Assembly: GCA_001626655.1 (NCBI GenBank)
Contig: LUOC01000064.1
Coordinates: forward strand, 1 to 10,970
Length of the DNA stretch: 10,970 bases
Direction of reading: 5' to 3'
Source: Fidelibacterota bacterium REDSEA-S14_B6
Lineage (GTDB): Bacteria > Fidelibacterota > Marinisomatia > Marinisomatales > S15-B10
The position numbers and the translations under genes were made by a program. Positions 1 through 6,712 of this stretch are shown piece after piece (the stretch's first letter is position 1; every line of letters starts with the position of its first letter). The notes beneath the pieces were generated by a model, which saw only the letters and a list, made by a program, of their open reading frames with translations, ran no database searches and had not been told where the DNA came from.

Positions 1-366
1 GGTGTAGAGCGTATTCTTTTCACCGAGATTGCCGTCGCATTGAAAAGATGGGTCGTTAGCAAAATACTCCAGCGGCACGCCGATGATATAACCGATAATT
101 ACACCACCCTGCCTCGCCACAAAGGGCAGTGTGTGGGGATAGTCAAAATACTTCCGGATGCTAGTCTTGGTCAGGCGAACATCTTCCGTGAATTCTTCCA
201 CAAGGTGTTCAGAGATCAGGATGAGTTGAGATATGTCTTCCTCGCCGACTCGTTCGATCAGTTCAATCTGAAAATTGAGCGATGATGAAGCGATGATCCG
301 CGACCGAGTCTCTTCCGCAATTTCGAGCGTCAGCTGGCGGCCGCTGGTGTCAGATTGGTGATTCAT
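1..366 (-). CDS. GNAT-family N-acetyltransferase, N-terminal part (cut by window edge)
   Basis: The minus strand is open from an ATG at 366 to base 1 (122 codons, no stop), so the gene continues beyond the window. The product begins MNHQSDTSGRQLTLEIAEET. Residues 46-75 form a helical stretch rich in acidic residues, followed by PFVARQGGVIIGYIIGVPLE at 81-100. That pattern, a helix and then two beta strands joined by a Gly-Gly turn and ending in GYIIG, is the usual start of the GNAT acetyl-CoA-dependent fold. The acetyl-CoA pyrophosphate loop (Q/RxxGxG/A) would lie beyond the edge, so neither activity nor substrate can be judged. A GAGGA at 379-383 sits 12 bases before the ATG, which is longer than ideal. 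The gene is divergent from pyrF. The GNAT call rests on fold pattern only; the reading frame is well supported. Confidence 0.72.
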   Translation of the reverse strand, partial: MNHQSDTSGRQLTLEIAEETRSRIIASSSLNFQIELIERVGEEDISQLILISEHLVEEFTEDVRLTKTSIRKYFDYPHTLPFVARQGGVIIGYIIGVPLEYFANDPSFQCDGNLGEKNTLYT

Positions 367-387
367 ATCTAGTTGTTTTCCTCGCTT

Positions 388-416
388 AGAATAAGGCACG
401 CAGCAGAACCGCGCAA
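388..416 (-). promoter_or_regulatory. Possible promoter for the minus-strand acetyltransferase
   Basis: Read on the minus strand there is TTGCGC (416-411), a 17-base spacer and TATTCT (393-388), a fair match to a sigma-70 type -35/-10 pair. Transcription would start near 381, giving a leader of about 15 bases before the ATG at 366 and overlapping the only Shine-Dalgarno-like sequence, which counts against it. The prediction is from pattern alone. Confidence 0.28.
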
Positions 417-490
417 CCTTTTTGGAGCGAGAAAAAGAGACGGCAACTGTCCATTGCTTGCGGCCGGTGCGGCTCAGTAACTTTGGCACG

Positions 491-1291
491 TTGAAATCCT
501 TCTCCGAAAGACTCCATCGAGCCGCTGCCGATTCTGATTCCATCCTCTGCGTTGGGTTGGATATCGATGCAGATCGTATCAATCCCGAATCTCCCCCATC
601 ACTTGAGGAGATGAAATCGTTTACAGAATCGGTGATCGAAGCGACACTGGAGCACGTAGCTGCGTTTAAGCTGAACCTTGCCTTCTTCGAGATGTACGGT
701 TCGCAAGGCTATACGTGGCTGGAAGAGATGCTCGATTTTATCGGCGGGCGCCGCCTAACCATCGGGGACGGAAAGAGGGGGGACATCGGCAACACAGCCA
801 AAAAATATGCCGCCGCCATGTTTGATCATTTCGGTTTTGACGCTGTAACCTTATCACCCTACATGGGGCCCGACTCGCTGGCGCCCTTTCTTGACAGGCC
901 CGACCGAGGCGCCTTTATTCTCTGCCTCACCTCGAACCCCGGCTCGAGGGAGATTCAGCTGTGGGAGGCGTCCGGGGTGGCGGTCTACAGAAGGGTCATC
1001 TCCATGGTGAAGGATCTGAACGAACATGACAACTGTGGTCTTGTTATTGGCGCGACCAAGCCTGAGCAGATGGCCGACGTTCGACTTGAAGCCGGGCAAA
1101 TGCCTTTTCTGATTCCGGGGATTGGCGCCCAGGGCGGCGATCTTGAAGCGAGTGTTTCGGCCTGCTCCGGAGACGGAATAGGGCTCATCAATGTCTCCAG
1201 AGCAGTACTCTATGCTGCAGATCCTGCTCACGCCGCCGCCGAGTTCAAATCCCGGATTAACAGGTTTAAGAAAAGTTCAAAGGCGGGCTGA
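491..1291 (+). CDS. pyrF: Orotidine 5'-phosphate decarboxylase, class 2
   Basis: Decarboxylates OMP to UMP, the last step of de novo pyrimidine synthesis, in the cytosol. Counting from the TTG at 491 (266 aa), landmarks are CVGLDID (20-26), AFKLNLAFFE (58-67) with a likely substrate Lys, the catalytic DGKRGDIGNT (93-102), which is the class 2 form of the DxKxxD signature, and the phosphate-binding region PGIGAQGGD (209-217) followed by NVSR. Length is normal for class 2. The start is uncertain: the frame is open from 395 and a TTG at 422 or GTG at 467 would add 23 or 8 residues unlike the family. TTG 491 gives the typical MKSFSERL start. None has a Shine-Dalgarno sequence and there is no ATG. 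pyrE follows after 4 bases, so the two are surely cotranscribed. Function is near certain; start is not. Confidence 0.95.
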   Translation: MKSFSERLHRAAADSDSILCVGLDIDADRINPESPPSLEEMKSFTESVIEATLEHVAAFKLNLAFFEMYGSQGYTWLEEMLDFIGGRRLTIGDGKRGDIGNTAKKYAAAMFDHFGFDAVTLSPYMGPDSLAPFLDRPDRGAFILCLTSNPGSREIQLWEASGVAVYRRVISMVKDLNEHDNCGLVIGATKPEQMADVRLEAGQMPFLIPGIGAQGGDLEASVSACSGDGIGLINVSRAVLYAADPAHAAAEFKSRINRFKKSSKAG

Positions 1292-1295
1292 GACA

Positions 1296-1859
1296 ATGGG
1301 AATCCAAGATTTGATGCAAGAGTCCGGCGCCGTGATGCACGGGCATTTTCAACTGACATCGGGACGCCACAGCGATGTCTACCTTGAAAAATTCCGACTG
1401 CTGGAACACCCCGAGATTGTGGTAGAGATAGGCAAAAAAATGGCGGGAGCGTGCAACGGAATTGACATCGAAATTGTCCTTGGGGCTGCAATTGGCGGAA
1501 TTTTGATCAGCAGCGCCACTGCCAAAATGCTCGGGACTAAAGGTATTTTTGCGGAGAGACAAGATGGTAAGCTAGTACTGAGAAGGGGATTTGAATTAAA
1601 GGAAAGCCACCGTGTTCTCATCGTGGAAGATATTGTCAGCACCGGCGGATCGGTGAGAGAACTGTTGGATATCGTTAAGTCGCACGGCGCTGAGACGGCG
1701 GCAGTCGTATGCCTCGCAGATCGGACCGCGGAAGGCATTGATTTCGGCTGTGTAACGAAGGCACTCCTACGATTTCCCGCTACGTCGTGGGAGCCGGAAA
1801 AGTGCCCGCTTTGCAATGAGAAAAAACCTTTAACTATCAGAGGGAGAACCGGTAAATGA
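1296..1859 (+). CDS. pyrE: Orotate phosphoribosyltransferase
   Basis: Joins orotate and PRPP to give OMP, the substrate of the PyrF encoded just upstream. The 187-residue product has the family N-terminus with TSGRHSDVYLEK (21-32), a GAAIGGIL segment (63-70), the flexible-loop region FAERQDGKLVLRRGF (85-99) and the PRPP-binding motif VLIVEDIVSTGGS (107-119), with the acidic pair E111-D112. The C-terminus carries WEPEKCPLC (165-173), a Cys-x-x-Cys tail common in OPRTs of this type. The frame is open further upstream to 1191, but that stretch lies inside pyrF and resembles nothing, so the ATG at 1296 is chosen. The stop overlaps the start of the next gene (ATGA at 1856-1859). Gene order decarboxylase then transferase is the reverse of the domain order in animal UMP synthase. 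Confidence 0.96.
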   Translation: MGIQDLMQESGAVMHGHFQLTSGRHSDVYLEKFRLLEHPEIVVEIGKKMAGACNGIDIEIVLGAAIGGILISSATAKMLGTKGIFAERQDGKLVLRRGFELKESHRVLIVEDIVSTGGSVRELLDIVKSHGAETAAVVCLADRTAEGIDFGCVTKALLRFPATSWEPEKCPLCNEKKPLTIRGRTGK

Positions 1860-2518
1860 TAAGTATAAGTAGTCGATTTAAAGCTTTACTTTTTCTGTCG
1901 GGAATTCTGTTAATATCCTGTGCTGAACAGCCGGAAGAGTATGCTCTAATTTCCACTGAGAAAGGTAACATTTTTCTTAGGTTTTTCCCTGATGAGGCAC
2001 CCAAGCATGTGGATAGTTTTAAAACACTTGCAAGAGAAGAGTACTTTAATGGCACGGATTTTCACAGAGTTATTCCAGGGTTTGTTATACAGGGAGGTGA
2101 TCCTAATTCCAAAGATGGTGATAGATTAAATGATGGTTTAGGAGGTAGAGCGGGTAAATATTATGGAATTGGTGATAAGGACAATCCTGATACGTGGAGA
2201 CTTCCAGCAGAATTCAGTAGTCTACCTCACAAAAGAGGTACCCTTTCAATGGCACGTTCTCCAAGTGGGAATGATACAGCAGGAAGTCAGTTTTTTATCT
2301 GTATCGAACCGCAACCCAATTTGAATAACCAGTATACTGTTTTTGGTGAGGTGATTCAGGGAATCAGTATTGTAGACAGTATTGCTAGTGTCTTTACGCC
2401 TCGAAAGCGTAATCCGAATTACGAAAGACCGGATGGAGACAGTCCGATACCGGATCTATTTATGGAGGTATATATCGGCACTGCTGATGAGCTTGACTTA
2501 GAACTCCCCTCCGGATAG
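1856..2518 (+). CDS. Cyclophilin-type peptidyl-prolyl isomerase, putative lipoprotein
   Basis: Catalyses cis-trans isomerisation of Xaa-Pro bonds, here probably outside the cytoplasmic membrane. Residues 1-22 are a lipoprotein signal (basic start, hydrophobic LLFLSGILLISC, lipobox with Cys22). Cyclophilin landmarks follow: ALISTEKGNIFLRFFPDEAP (30-49), FHRVIPGFVIQGGD (69-82) containing the catalytic Arg71, SQFFI (144-148) and YTVFGEV (160-166). The ends are slightly extended relative to minimal bacterial cyclophilins, with a charged loop near 182-197. AGGGAG at 1840-1845 is a good ribosome-binding site for the ATG at 1856, which overlaps the pyrE stop by 4 bases. Composition is clearly poorer in G+C than pyrFE (24/60 at 1921-1980 against 37/60 at 841-900), so it may have joined this run of genes separately. 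Family is certain; lipidation is predicted. Confidence 0.93.
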   Translation: MISISSRFKALLFLSGILLISCAEQPEEYALISTEKGNIFLRFFPDEAPKHVDSFKTLAREEYFNGTDFHRVIPGFVIQGGDPNSKDGDRLNDGLGGRAGKYYGIGDKDNPDTWRLPAEFSSLPHKRGTLSMARSPSGNDTAGSQFFICIEPQPNLNNQYTVFGEVIQGISIVDSIASVFTPRKRNPNYERPDGDSPIPDLFMEVYIGTADELDLELPSG

Positions 2519-2521
2519 CTG

Positions 2522-3259
2522 ATGGCACGTCAACCGCCTGTTGGGGCAGCGCTTGGCGGTGGTGGCGCCAGGGGTGCATCTCACATCGGCGTTCTCCAAG
2601 CGTTTGAGGGAAACGGCGTCACCCTGGCTGCGATCGCTGGGACGTCGGCCGGAGCAGTCATCGGTGCAATGTATGCCGCCACTCTCGACGCCGGTTGGGT
2701 GCGGGAACGGTACCTTTCTTATCTAAAGAGCGAAACATTCCGAAGCCTCGGGACACACCACATTCTCCGGGAACAAGACGGCAAGGACTCGTTCCTCAAT
2801 CAGGTGGGGAGATTCGTGAAAGACAGGATGGTCATATCTTTGGCTGCCCGCCGGCACGGAATTATCGATAGACAGAAACTTGTCAACGCCATCCGTTTTC
2901 TCCTCCCTGCCGGTTCCTTCGACGAACTGAAGATCCCTCTCTACGTTACGTCAACCGACTTGAACAGCGGGGAAGAAATCATCGCCGATAGGGGCGATCT
3001 GGTGGAAGCGGTCGTTCGAAGTTCGTCCATCCCCGGATTTGTAAAGCCGTTGGAGACTGGCGACCAAATCGTTGTGGATGGCGGTGTCTCTTCGCCGGTA
3101 CCTGTCCGGGCGCTTCAAAAAGGTGAAGTGGAGATAACGGTGGCGGTTGATGACCCAAAGTCGGTTCGGCTCACTGGTCTGAATTCGGGCGCTCAGATCA
3201 GTTCATCTCCGCAGGGCGGGAAGCTGCCGAGAATGCTCTGCCTAAACTCGACCGGCTGA
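2522..3259 (+). CDS. Patatin-like phospholipase (RssA-type), C-terminally frameshifted
   Basis: Patatin-fold acyl hydrolase, a Ser-Asp dyad enzyme acting on phospholipid or other acyl esters. The oxyanion-hole segment LGGGGARG is at 11-18, the nucleophile motif GTSAG at 40-44 (Ser42), a SSSIPG segment at 167-172 and the catalytic DGG at 186-188 (Asp186). The protein matches the family up to ITVAVD (205-210), where the beta strand after the catalytic Asp should lead into about 45-80 further residues. Instead the frame runs into about 35 residues of unfamiliar, Ser-rich sequence and stops. The family's expected C-terminal end is found just downstream in another frame. Both catalytic residues remain, but loss of part of the core makes folding doubtful. 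Start ATG 2522 lies 3 bases after the cyclophilin stop, without a clear Shine-Dalgarno site. Confidence 0.88.
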   Translation: MARQPPVGAALGGGGARGASHIGVLQAFEGNGVTLAAIAGTSAGAVIGAMYAATLDAGWVRERYLSYLKSETFRSLGTHHILREQDGKDSFLNQVGRFVKDRMVISLAARRHGIIDRQKLVNAIRFLLPAGSFDELKIPLYVTSTDLNSGEEIIADRGDLVEAVVRSSSIPGFVKPLETGDQIVVDGGVSSPVPVRALQKGEVEITVAVDDPKSVRLTGLNSGAQISSSPQGGKLPRMLCLNSTG

Positions 3260-3309
3260 TTCGCCAGCGGTCAGGCGTTTGGTGGCACTTTAGGAAGACT
3301 TTCTTGTGA
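3154..3309 (+). pseudogene. Out-of-frame C-terminal remnant of the patatin-like gene
   Basis: Read in the frame starting CCC at 3154, the DNA encodes PKVGSAHWSEF, then a helix FISAGREAAENALPKLDRLI and an aromatic-basic tail GVWWHFRKTFL, ending in TGA at 3307-3309. This is how RssA-like patatin proteins end: a ...RPxxxxxxWxEFxRxDExIxAGREAAExALPxL pattern. The segment overlaps the main frame (which stops at 3259), lies one base out of phase with it and has no start codon of its own. Between the main-frame VAVD and this remnant the family normally has some tens of residues, including the ADVVI strand, that are absent here. A deletion whose length is not a multiple of three explains both the gap and the phase change. 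Confidence 0.8.
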
Positions 3310-3563
3310 GCGGAACCGTGGCCCGCCGGAACTATCGTACGGCCGCGACGTTCTTCTGATGAAATGACGAGGACACTGTGATTGCCCGATTCCCTTCAGA
3401 TTTGCTCCTTCTTTCGGAATGGCTTCAGAGGTACAACGATTATGACCGGCTTCTACCCCGAGTACGACGGGCAGGCACCTCAAACTCACAAGTTCATATG
3501 CACGCCATCCATTTGAACTGTCTGCCGTCTTGCGTAAACTTACTAGCTGAATAAACTGAAGAA
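3310..3563 (+). other. Non-coding or degenerate stretch between patatin remnant and thioredoxin gene
   Basis: About 250 bases with no recognisable gene. All long frames here are short or lack family resemblance. No strong hairpin with a T-run was found, so no intrinsic terminator can be named for the pyrF-patatin run. The composition stays near that of the patatin gene, so this may be decayed coding sequence rather than a dedicated regulatory region. The promoter of the thioredoxin gene probably lies here but cannot be picked out. Confidence 0.5.
3378..3554 (+). CDS. Doubtful small ORF of 58 residues
   Basis: A GTG at 3378 opens a frame of 58 codons ending in TAA at 3552-3554, nine bases before the thioredoxin gene. 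A GAGGA at 3369-3373 sits 4 bases ahead of the GTG. The product starts VIARFPSDLLLLSEWLQRYN, could form an amphipathic helix over residues 8-30, and ends in a segment with two Cys. I do not recognise it. It may be a chance frame or a leftover of a decayed gene following the damaged patatin. Confidence 0.15.
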   Translation: MIARFPSDLLLLSEWLQRYNDYDRLLPRVRRAGTSNSQVHMHAIHLNCLPSCVNLLAE

Positions 3564-4121
3564 ATGAATATCAAGAGAATAGTCGCCGTCGCCGTGACGC
3601 TTGCAGGTTTCCTTATCGCCGGAATCATCTTCTCCGGGAATGAGAGTGACGGCTATTCCGAAGTGCAACCGGTCGCCGAAACTGCTTCCGTCAGTTCCAC
3701 CGCCTCCTCTTCCGCGATTCGCGCCCCCGATTTTACTTTGACCGGAATGGACGGCAAGAAAGTCTCCCTCTCAGATTATGAGGGGAGTGTCGTCATCATC
3801 AACTTCTGGACGACGTGGTGTGGCCCTTGCAGGTATGAGATTCCTGATCTGATGGAGTTGAGAGAAAAATATGACGGCGATCTCGTCGTCCTCGGTATCT
3901 CTCTCGATTACGACCCATCGGCGGTCGTACCCCGGTTCGCTGAAAGACTGGGAATCAATTATCCAATTCTTTACGGCGACGATGAAATCGCACGCACATA
4001 CGGTGGCGTTAGTGGTATTCCTACAACCTTTATCATTGATAGAGATATGAATCTCTATCGCAGATATATCGGCTATCGCCCTCAGTCGGTCTTTATAAAT
4101 GATATTGAAGACTTGATTTAG
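3564..4121 (+). CDS. Membrane-anchored TlpA/ResA-like thiol-disulfide oxidoreductase
   Basis: Thioredoxin-fold protein of the AhpC/TSA-Redoxin type facing the periplasm. Residues 1-24 are a signal anchor (MNIKR, then a hydrophobic stretch VAVAVTLAGFLIAGIIF) with no lipobox Cys. A Ser/Ala-rich linker covers about 30-52. The domain starts at APDFTLTGMDGKKVSLSDYEG (54-74) and contains the redox motif WCGPC at 85-89 and the cis-proline segment GIPTTF (151-156). The helix-strand insertion between them is typical of TlpA, ResA and CcmG. Such proteins reduce disulfides of apocytochrome c or of other envelope proteins. A five-heme cytochrome gene (ten heme-binding Cys) lies about 1.2 kb downstream, which makes a role in its maturation plausible but unproven. 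The ATG start follows AACTGAAGAA, a weak Shine-Dalgarno sequence. Confidence 0.93.
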   Translation: MNIKRIVAVAVTLAGFLIAGIIFSGNESDGYSEVQPVAETASVSSTASSSAIRAPDFTLTGMDGKKVSLSDYEGSVVIINFWTTWCGPCRYEIPDLMELREKYDGDLVVLGISLDYDPSAVVPRFAERLGINYPILYGDDEIARTYGGVSGIPTTFIIDRDMNLYRRYIGYRPQSVFINDIEDLI

Positions 4122-4153
4122 CTGTCCAATCTTAAGCCAATTATCACCTCTTT

Positions 4154-4165
4154 TCTCTTAAGAGA
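4154..4165. repeat. 12-base perfect palindrome in the intergenic gap
   Basis: TCTCTTAAGAGA reads the same on both strands and lies 50 bases before the proposed start of the propeller lipoprotein gene. Its position would suit a dimeric regulator, but a 12-base palindrome can occur by chance a few times in a window of this size. It has no spacer or T-run and is not a terminator. Confidence 0.25.
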
Positions 4166-4214
4166 TCGTCTTGTTCTCAGCTTGAATGCTCCATTAAAAA
4201 GAAGAATTTGAGAA

Positions 4215-5288
4215 TTGAGGTTTAGCACTACACTCCTTTCCACGGCAATATTCTTTCTTGCATGTCAGGATCCTGTGGAAAATGGTCCCATAGTAAAAGC
4301 TTACGTTACCCTTCAGGGTGTAGATAAGGTAGCAGTGATCGATGTTTCCAAGAGGGTGGTCCTTAAGAATATAGACGTTGATTTTCAGGATACCGGAGAC
4401 CGCCCGCACCACATTGTGATTGATAAGACCAACGGGTTCTGGTATGTTACACTTATATCATCGGGTTATGTTCTAAAGTACAGCCTTGAAACCGATGAAT
4501 TCATTGATTCAGTCAGAGTGGGTAATATGCCCGCACTCCTAGCGCTGGATGAAATGAATCAGACACTTTATGTCTCGAGATTCATGCCGATGCCGGGAAT
4601 GGGTATGATGGCATCCAATTCGACAGTGGTGAACATAATTGATGCATCTACCATGACCATCAAGAAAAACCTTTCAGTGGAAGCACGATCTCCTCATGGG
4701 ATTGCTCTTAGTGCCGATGGTCAAACATTGTGGGTAGCCAGCAATGAGGCGTCTCACTTTTTTAAGATTGAAACCTCGCTGATTTACCAGGATAACTATC
4801 AACCAAATGCTTTTAAGCTAGGATCAGACGTCCCCGACAACTATAAAGTTAACGATATGCTCTATAATGCATTGGAACTCGAGCTGAGTAGTGATAATTC
4901 CAAGCTTCTTATCACCTGTTCTGGCTCAAATGAGATTCGTGTTTTTGATACTACTACTGGCGACAGCCTCGCAACTTATGATCTGTCAAACCAACCGTGG
5001 CATCTTGCCATCAGCACGGACAATCGAACAGTATATACTACCAATCGAGGCGCTGCCACTGTCAGCAAGATTGATCTTTCTAATGGAGATATTTCAATTC
5101 TATCTGATAGTCTGCTGGCTCTTCCTCACGGTTGCATGCTTACTCCTAACGAAAGTGAACTGATCGTCACCGAATCCGCTGGAAACCGAATTGTTTTCAT
5201 CGACACTGAAACGATGAAGCTGGTTGATGAAATCAATCTGGAAACATCGATGTCAATGCCAACCGGGCTTGCAGTGGTTGAAGAATAG
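4215..5288 (+). CDS. YncE-like beta-propeller lipoprotein with Met- and His-rich sites
   Basis: Predicted surface or periplasmic lipoprotein of 357 residues. The start is set by a TGA at 4209-4211 in the same frame: TTG 4215 is the first usable codon and gives MRFSTTLLSTAIFFLAC, with lipobox Cys17. The rest is a YVTN/YncE-type propeller of about seven blades, with repeated xPHxIxxD-like turns (RPHHIVID 63-70, SPHGIALS 159-166, QPWHLAIS 260-267, LPHGCMLT 303-310) alternating with strands such as KVAVIDVSKRVVLKNIDV. Between blades lies a Met-rich loop, FMPMPGMGMM (123-132). Propellers of this type mostly act as binding platforms; a His ring is also seen in nitrous oxide reductase, but the full copper-site pattern is not evident here. 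The cytochrome gene follows 11 bases after the stop. No enzymatic function can be assigned. Confidence 0.87.
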   Translation: MRFSTTLLSTAIFFLACQDPVENGPIVKAYVTLQGVDKVAVIDVSKRVVLKNIDVDFQDTGDRPHHIVIDKTNGFWYVTLISSGYVLKYSLETDEFIDSVRVGNMPALLALDEMNQTLYVSRFMPMPGMGMMASNSTVVNIIDASTMTIKKNLSVEARSPHGIALSADGQTLWVASNEASHFFKIETSLIYQDNYQPNAFKLGSDVPDNYKVNDMLYNALELELSSDNSKLLITCSGSNEIRVFDTTTGDSLATYDLSNQPWHLAISTDNRTVYTTNRGAATVSKIDLSNGDISILSDSLLALPHGCMLTPNESELIVTESAGNRIVFIDTETMKLVDEINLETSMSMPTGLAVVEE

Positions 5289-5299
5289 CAGCATTTCCC

Positions 5300-6712
5300 G
5301 TGCACCGAGTCAATCTGCTCAGTTTGATCTTTTGTCTATCGGTTATCGGATGTGAGCACTCTCAAGACTTAACACAAAATCAGGATAAGGTTTGGCCGAT
5401 TCAAGAGTCATTTGAACTGGCAGATTTTCAACCGGCAGGTGACTGTAAATCCTGCCATCCTGTTCATTTTAATGAATGGTCTGGGTCAATGCACGCTTAC
5501 GCACTTAGGGATCCAGTCTGGTTTGCCCAACATTCAAAGGAACAGGATAAGTTCGCGTCAGAAGGAAAGGAATTAGGGCAGTTTTGTATTATGTGTCACA
5601 GCCCTGTGGCTTTCCTTACGGGTGCTATTGATAATCCGTTCTCGTTTGATATCAGTGATACAGCGAGTCTCGCTCCGCAAGTGCAGGAGGGGGTGGGATG
5701 TACGTTCTGTCATGCAACTACTCACGTTTCCCCTTCTACAGATGCCAATCCGTTAGACGGTGTGACTGGAGCAATTCAGTTCTTCCTCAATACAGATGAA
5801 GTCATCTACGGCTCCATTAAGGATCCAATTCCTAACAGTTTTCATGAATCAGAATTCCATCCAGACTACGACCGATCAGAGATGTGCAGGGCTTGCCACA
5901 ATCTGACCATTGATGGAATCGATGCTGAAATGACCTTTGATGAATGGAAAGGAACGGCTTTCGAAGCTATGGGCATTGAATGTCAGGGATGTCACATGGA
6001 AACCTATTCAGGTTATGCTGTTGATACTGTCCTGTTCCCTTTGGCACCCTACCGAGAGAATCTCCACCGACATTCTTTCGTTGGACTCGACCATGCGTTG
6101 ACATCATTCCCTGAAACAGGAGCTCAAGCAACAGCGATTACCTCACTATTGAAGTCAGCGGCGGAAATAAGTTTTGGTACACCCTTTCCCAACTCCGTTA
6201 CCCCCGGCGAAAATGTTGAATTAGCAGTGGTTGTGACAAACACCTCTGGCCATAATCTTCCGACCGGTACAACATTCTCTCGACAGATTTGGTTAGAGGT
6301 GACAGTTACAACTGGGGCTGATACGATTTATAAGAGTGGTTTCCTGGATTCCAATGGAGATCTCTACGATTTCTATACTGACACCGATTTGGTTAAGGAT
6401 CCTGATTTAACTCTTTTCCGGACGGTTCTTTATGATGCGGTTGGAGACTCCGGCCTCCGTCACGTCTCCGTTGGAAGAATGGTCAGAAAATCCGACTCCA
6501 CACTTCCGGTGCAAGGGTCACGAACGGCGAAATACAGTTTTCCGCTTCCGTTGGAGACCGAGGGCCAAATATTCATCAGAGTCCGCTTGAGATTCAGAGC
6601 GATGCCTCCATTCCTGATCCGTGAGCTAGGCCTGAAAGAGGAGTCAAATCGATTGATTGTTTTTGATGCTTCCGAGTTGGAAGCGACAGTTCCCGTTGAT
6701 ATGTTAGAATGA
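5300..6712 (+). CDS. Pentaheme cytochrome c lipoprotein (cytochrome c554-like N-terminus)
   Basis: Electron-transfer protein anchored in the envelope by a lipid. GTG 5300 gives MHRVNLLSLIFCLSVIGC with lipobox Cys18. Five CxxCH heme sites are visible: CKSCH (49-53), CIMCH (96-100), CTFCH (134-138), CRACH (196-200) and CQGCH (228-232). The first lies in CKSCHPVHFNEWSGSMHAYA, the arrangement seen in cytochrome c554-like multiheme proteins. Additional His, such as those in HRHSFVGLDHAL (256-267), could be distal ligands. Residues about 285-470 carry no heme motif and look like a beta-sandwich, with the segment NTSGHNLPTGTTFSRQIWLEVTV typical of C-terminal domains of such cytochromes. No substrate-reducing active site can be recognised. 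Its stop overlaps the next start (ATGA at 6709-6712), and it lies 11 bases after the propeller gene, so the three were probably expressed together. No Shine-Dalgarno site precedes the GTG. Confidence 0.94.
   Translation: MHRVNLLSLIFCLSVIGCEHSQDLTQNQDKVWPIQESFELADFQPAGDCKSCHPVHFNEWSGSMHAYALRDPVWFAQHSKEQDKFASEGKELGQFCIMCHSPVAFLTGAIDNPFSFDISDTASLAPQVQEGVGCTFCHATTHVSPSTDANPLDGVTGAIQFFLNTDEVIYGSIKDPIPNSFHESEFHPDYDRSEMCRACHNLTIDGIDAEMTFDEWKGTAFEAMGIECQGCHMETYSGYAVDTVLFPLAPYRENLHRHSFVGLDHALTSFPETGAQATAITSLLKSAAEISFGTPFPNSVTPGENVELAVVVTNTSGHNLPTGTTFSRQIWLEVTVTTGADTIYKSGFLDSNGDLYDFYTDTDLVKDPDLTLFRTVLYDAVGDSGLRHVSVGRMVRKSDSTLPVQGSRTAKYSFPLPLETEGQIFIRVRLRFRAMPPFLIRELGLKEESNRLIVFDASELEATVPVDMLE

Noticed and set aside
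40..285. Plus-strand frame of 81 codons at the window start
   Set aside because: It is antisense to the acetyltransferase frame, which has the better protein pattern and runs open across the same bases.
1379..1816. Minus-strand frame of 145 codons across pyrE
   Set aside because: Ser/Pro/Thr-rich composition typical of an antisense shadow; pyrE on the other strand is unmistakable.
3140..3165. Programmed ribosomal frameshift in the patatin gene
   Set aside because: CCCAAAG is slippery-like, but shifting frames there would still lack the core block between the two halves, so a deletion explains it better.
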